DNA from: Puniceicoccales bacterium
GTDB taxonomy: Bacteria > Verrucomicrobiota > Verrucomicrobiia > Opitutales > LL51
Direction: 5' to 3'
Assembly: GCA_031290315.1 (NCBI GenBank)
Contig: JAITNS010000066.1
Span: 1-6,513 of the forward strand
DNA length: 6,513 nt
Shown here: positions 6,223-6,513 of the stretch, piece by piece
Layout of the letters: every line of letters starts with the position of its first letter
How positions within the stretch are numbered: position 1 is the first letter of the stretch
Notes under the pieces: model-generated
The model's database searches: none
What the model was told of the DNA's origin: nothing
The model's input: only the letters and a program-made list of their open reading frames with translations
Translations under genes and position numbers: made by a program

Positions 6223-6313
6223 AACCCCGCCAAGGGATGGATCCCCTGGAGCTGCTTCTTATGGGACTCCGTCCCATACCCTGCAAGGAGTCACGGACTC
6301 CTTGACCTTTTAT

Positions 6314-6354
6314 TAGCCCAATAATTATGCATATTATACATAATTATTGGGCTA
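6314..6354. repeat. 41-bp palindrome (module 1, right copy)
   Basis: Same palindrome as 8-48, with one arm position changed (gcata opposite tatac). Read on the minus strand the change leaves a T-G (U-G) pair; on the + strand it is a C-A mismatch. Confidence 0.9.
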
Positions 6355-6362
6355 CAATCAAA

Positions 6363-6386
6363 GGCCAGAGGATGAATCCTCTGGCC
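6363..6386. repeat. Palindrome with 11-bp arms
   Basis: The arms ggccagaggat and atcctctggcc are exact reverse complements around a 2-base centre, ga. It sits one base beyond the right repeat copy. Its sequence is unrelated to modules 1-5, although the architecture is the same. Confidence 0.9.
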
Positions 6387-6395
6387 AAAGGAATA

Positions 6396-6420
6396 GTTCA
6401 AAGAATAATATTCTTTGAAC
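6396..6420. repeat. Palindrome with 12-bp arms
   Basis: The arms gttcaaagaata and tattctttgaac are exact reverse complements around a single a. Part of it, ttctttgaac, also occurs at 176-185, inside the left end of the gene block, where agttc-ttt-gaact makes a small 5-bp hairpin. Confidence 0.9.
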
Positions 6421-6448
6421 TTAATATTTGTGGCCGGAAATTGTGATT

Positions 6449-6485
6449 CGCCCTGGAACACGTGCGTTGCACGTGATCCAGGGCG
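6449..6485. repeat. Two-tier palindrome containing CACGTG
   Basis: The outer arms cgccctgga and tccagggcg (9 bp) enclose an a-a mismatch and then inner arms cacgtgc and gcacgtg (7 bp) with loop gtt. That makes 16 base pairs in 37 bases. Confidence 0.9.
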
Positions 6486-6498
6486 GTCCCAAGGTCCA

Positions 6499-6513
6499 GG
6501 AAACATTGTTTCC
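6499..6513. repeat. Short palindrome at the window edge
   Basis: The arms ggaaac and gtttcc enclose loop att. The arm ends exactly at the last base of the window, so the stem may continue further. It appears to be one more member of the hairpin series in 6363-6513. Confidence 0.6.

Larger units (their letters stand above)
6200..6361 (-). repeat. Right copy of the modular hairpin repeat (inverted relative to the left copy)
   Basis: The reverse complement of this block matches 1-165 throughout. In + strand order the hairpins are module 5 at 6208-6222 (tggggc, loop tcc, gcccca; perfect), module 4 at 6230-6249, module 3 at 6260-6278 (8-bp arms, loop tcc), module 2 at 6284-6304 (9-bp arms, loop acg) and module 1 at 6314-6354. 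Similarity to the left copy stops at the lptB stop codon, so the repeat abuts the gene exactly. In the other direction it reaches base 6361, the limit of what can be compared because the left copy is cut by the window start. Confidence 0.9.

Noticed and set aside
1..6361. Composite transposon with the hairpin arrays as terminal repeats
   Set aside because: No transposase or recombinase is encoded between the copies, the cargo is ordinary chromosomal genes including essential lptA-lptB functions, and no target duplication can be checked because the left edge is cut.
6291..6506. Open frame of 71 codons on the minus strand
   Set aside because: It consists of successive palindromes (module 1 and the 6363-6513 hairpins), with no ribosome site and no recognisable protein pattern.

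Overview
This is an AT-rich bacterial segment with six protein-coding genes, closed at both ends by clusters of small DNA hairpins. The organism is a Gram-negative with an LPS-type outer membrane, shown by the LptC, LptA and LptB genes. The cytidylate-kinase-like protein has the short lid and the IDGG P-loop start that I recall from Opitutae (Verrucomicrobiota). My best guess is therefore a low-GC, possibly host-associated member of that phylum. This is inference from remembered family features, not from a database search.

Layout from left to right: (1) 1-165, the left copy of a roughly 163-bp modular repeat made of five consecutive stem-loops. (2) 236-1195 (+), a signal-peptide-bearing protein with a Lys-rich linker and a cytidylate-kinase-like domain whose P-loop and lid are degenerate. 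(3) 1201-3579 (-), a 792-aa GH13 debranching enzyme of the pullulanase type, convergent with the previous gene and only 5 bp away from it. (4) 3645-4055 (-), a 136-aa protein faintly resembling the N-terminal part of O6-alkylguanine-DNA methyltransferases but without the catalytic PCHR motif. (5) 4164-4592 (+) lptC-like, 4585-5298 (+) lptA-like and 5474-6199 (+) lptB, which together supply the periplasmic and ATPase parts of LPS transport. (6) 6200-6361, the right copy of the repeat, inverted relative to the left one and starting directly after the lptB stop codon. (7) 6363-6513, four further unrelated palindromes running to the window edge.

How the genes fit together: LptC and LptA carry LPS across the periplasm, powered by LptB. 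Their genes overlap (lptC/lptA) or lie close together (lptB after 175 bp). The GH13 enzyme is cytoplasmic and would debranch glycogen, with no visible functional link to the lpt genes. The exported kinase-like protein has no obvious partner here.

The most unusual content is the pair of long inverted hairpin arrays that bracket the whole gene block, followed by the exported kinase-like protein that has lost key ATP- and phosphate-binding residues, and an in-frame 132-bp duplication in lptA. Only the first gene has a strong Shine-Dalgarno sequence; the other starts have none that I can see.
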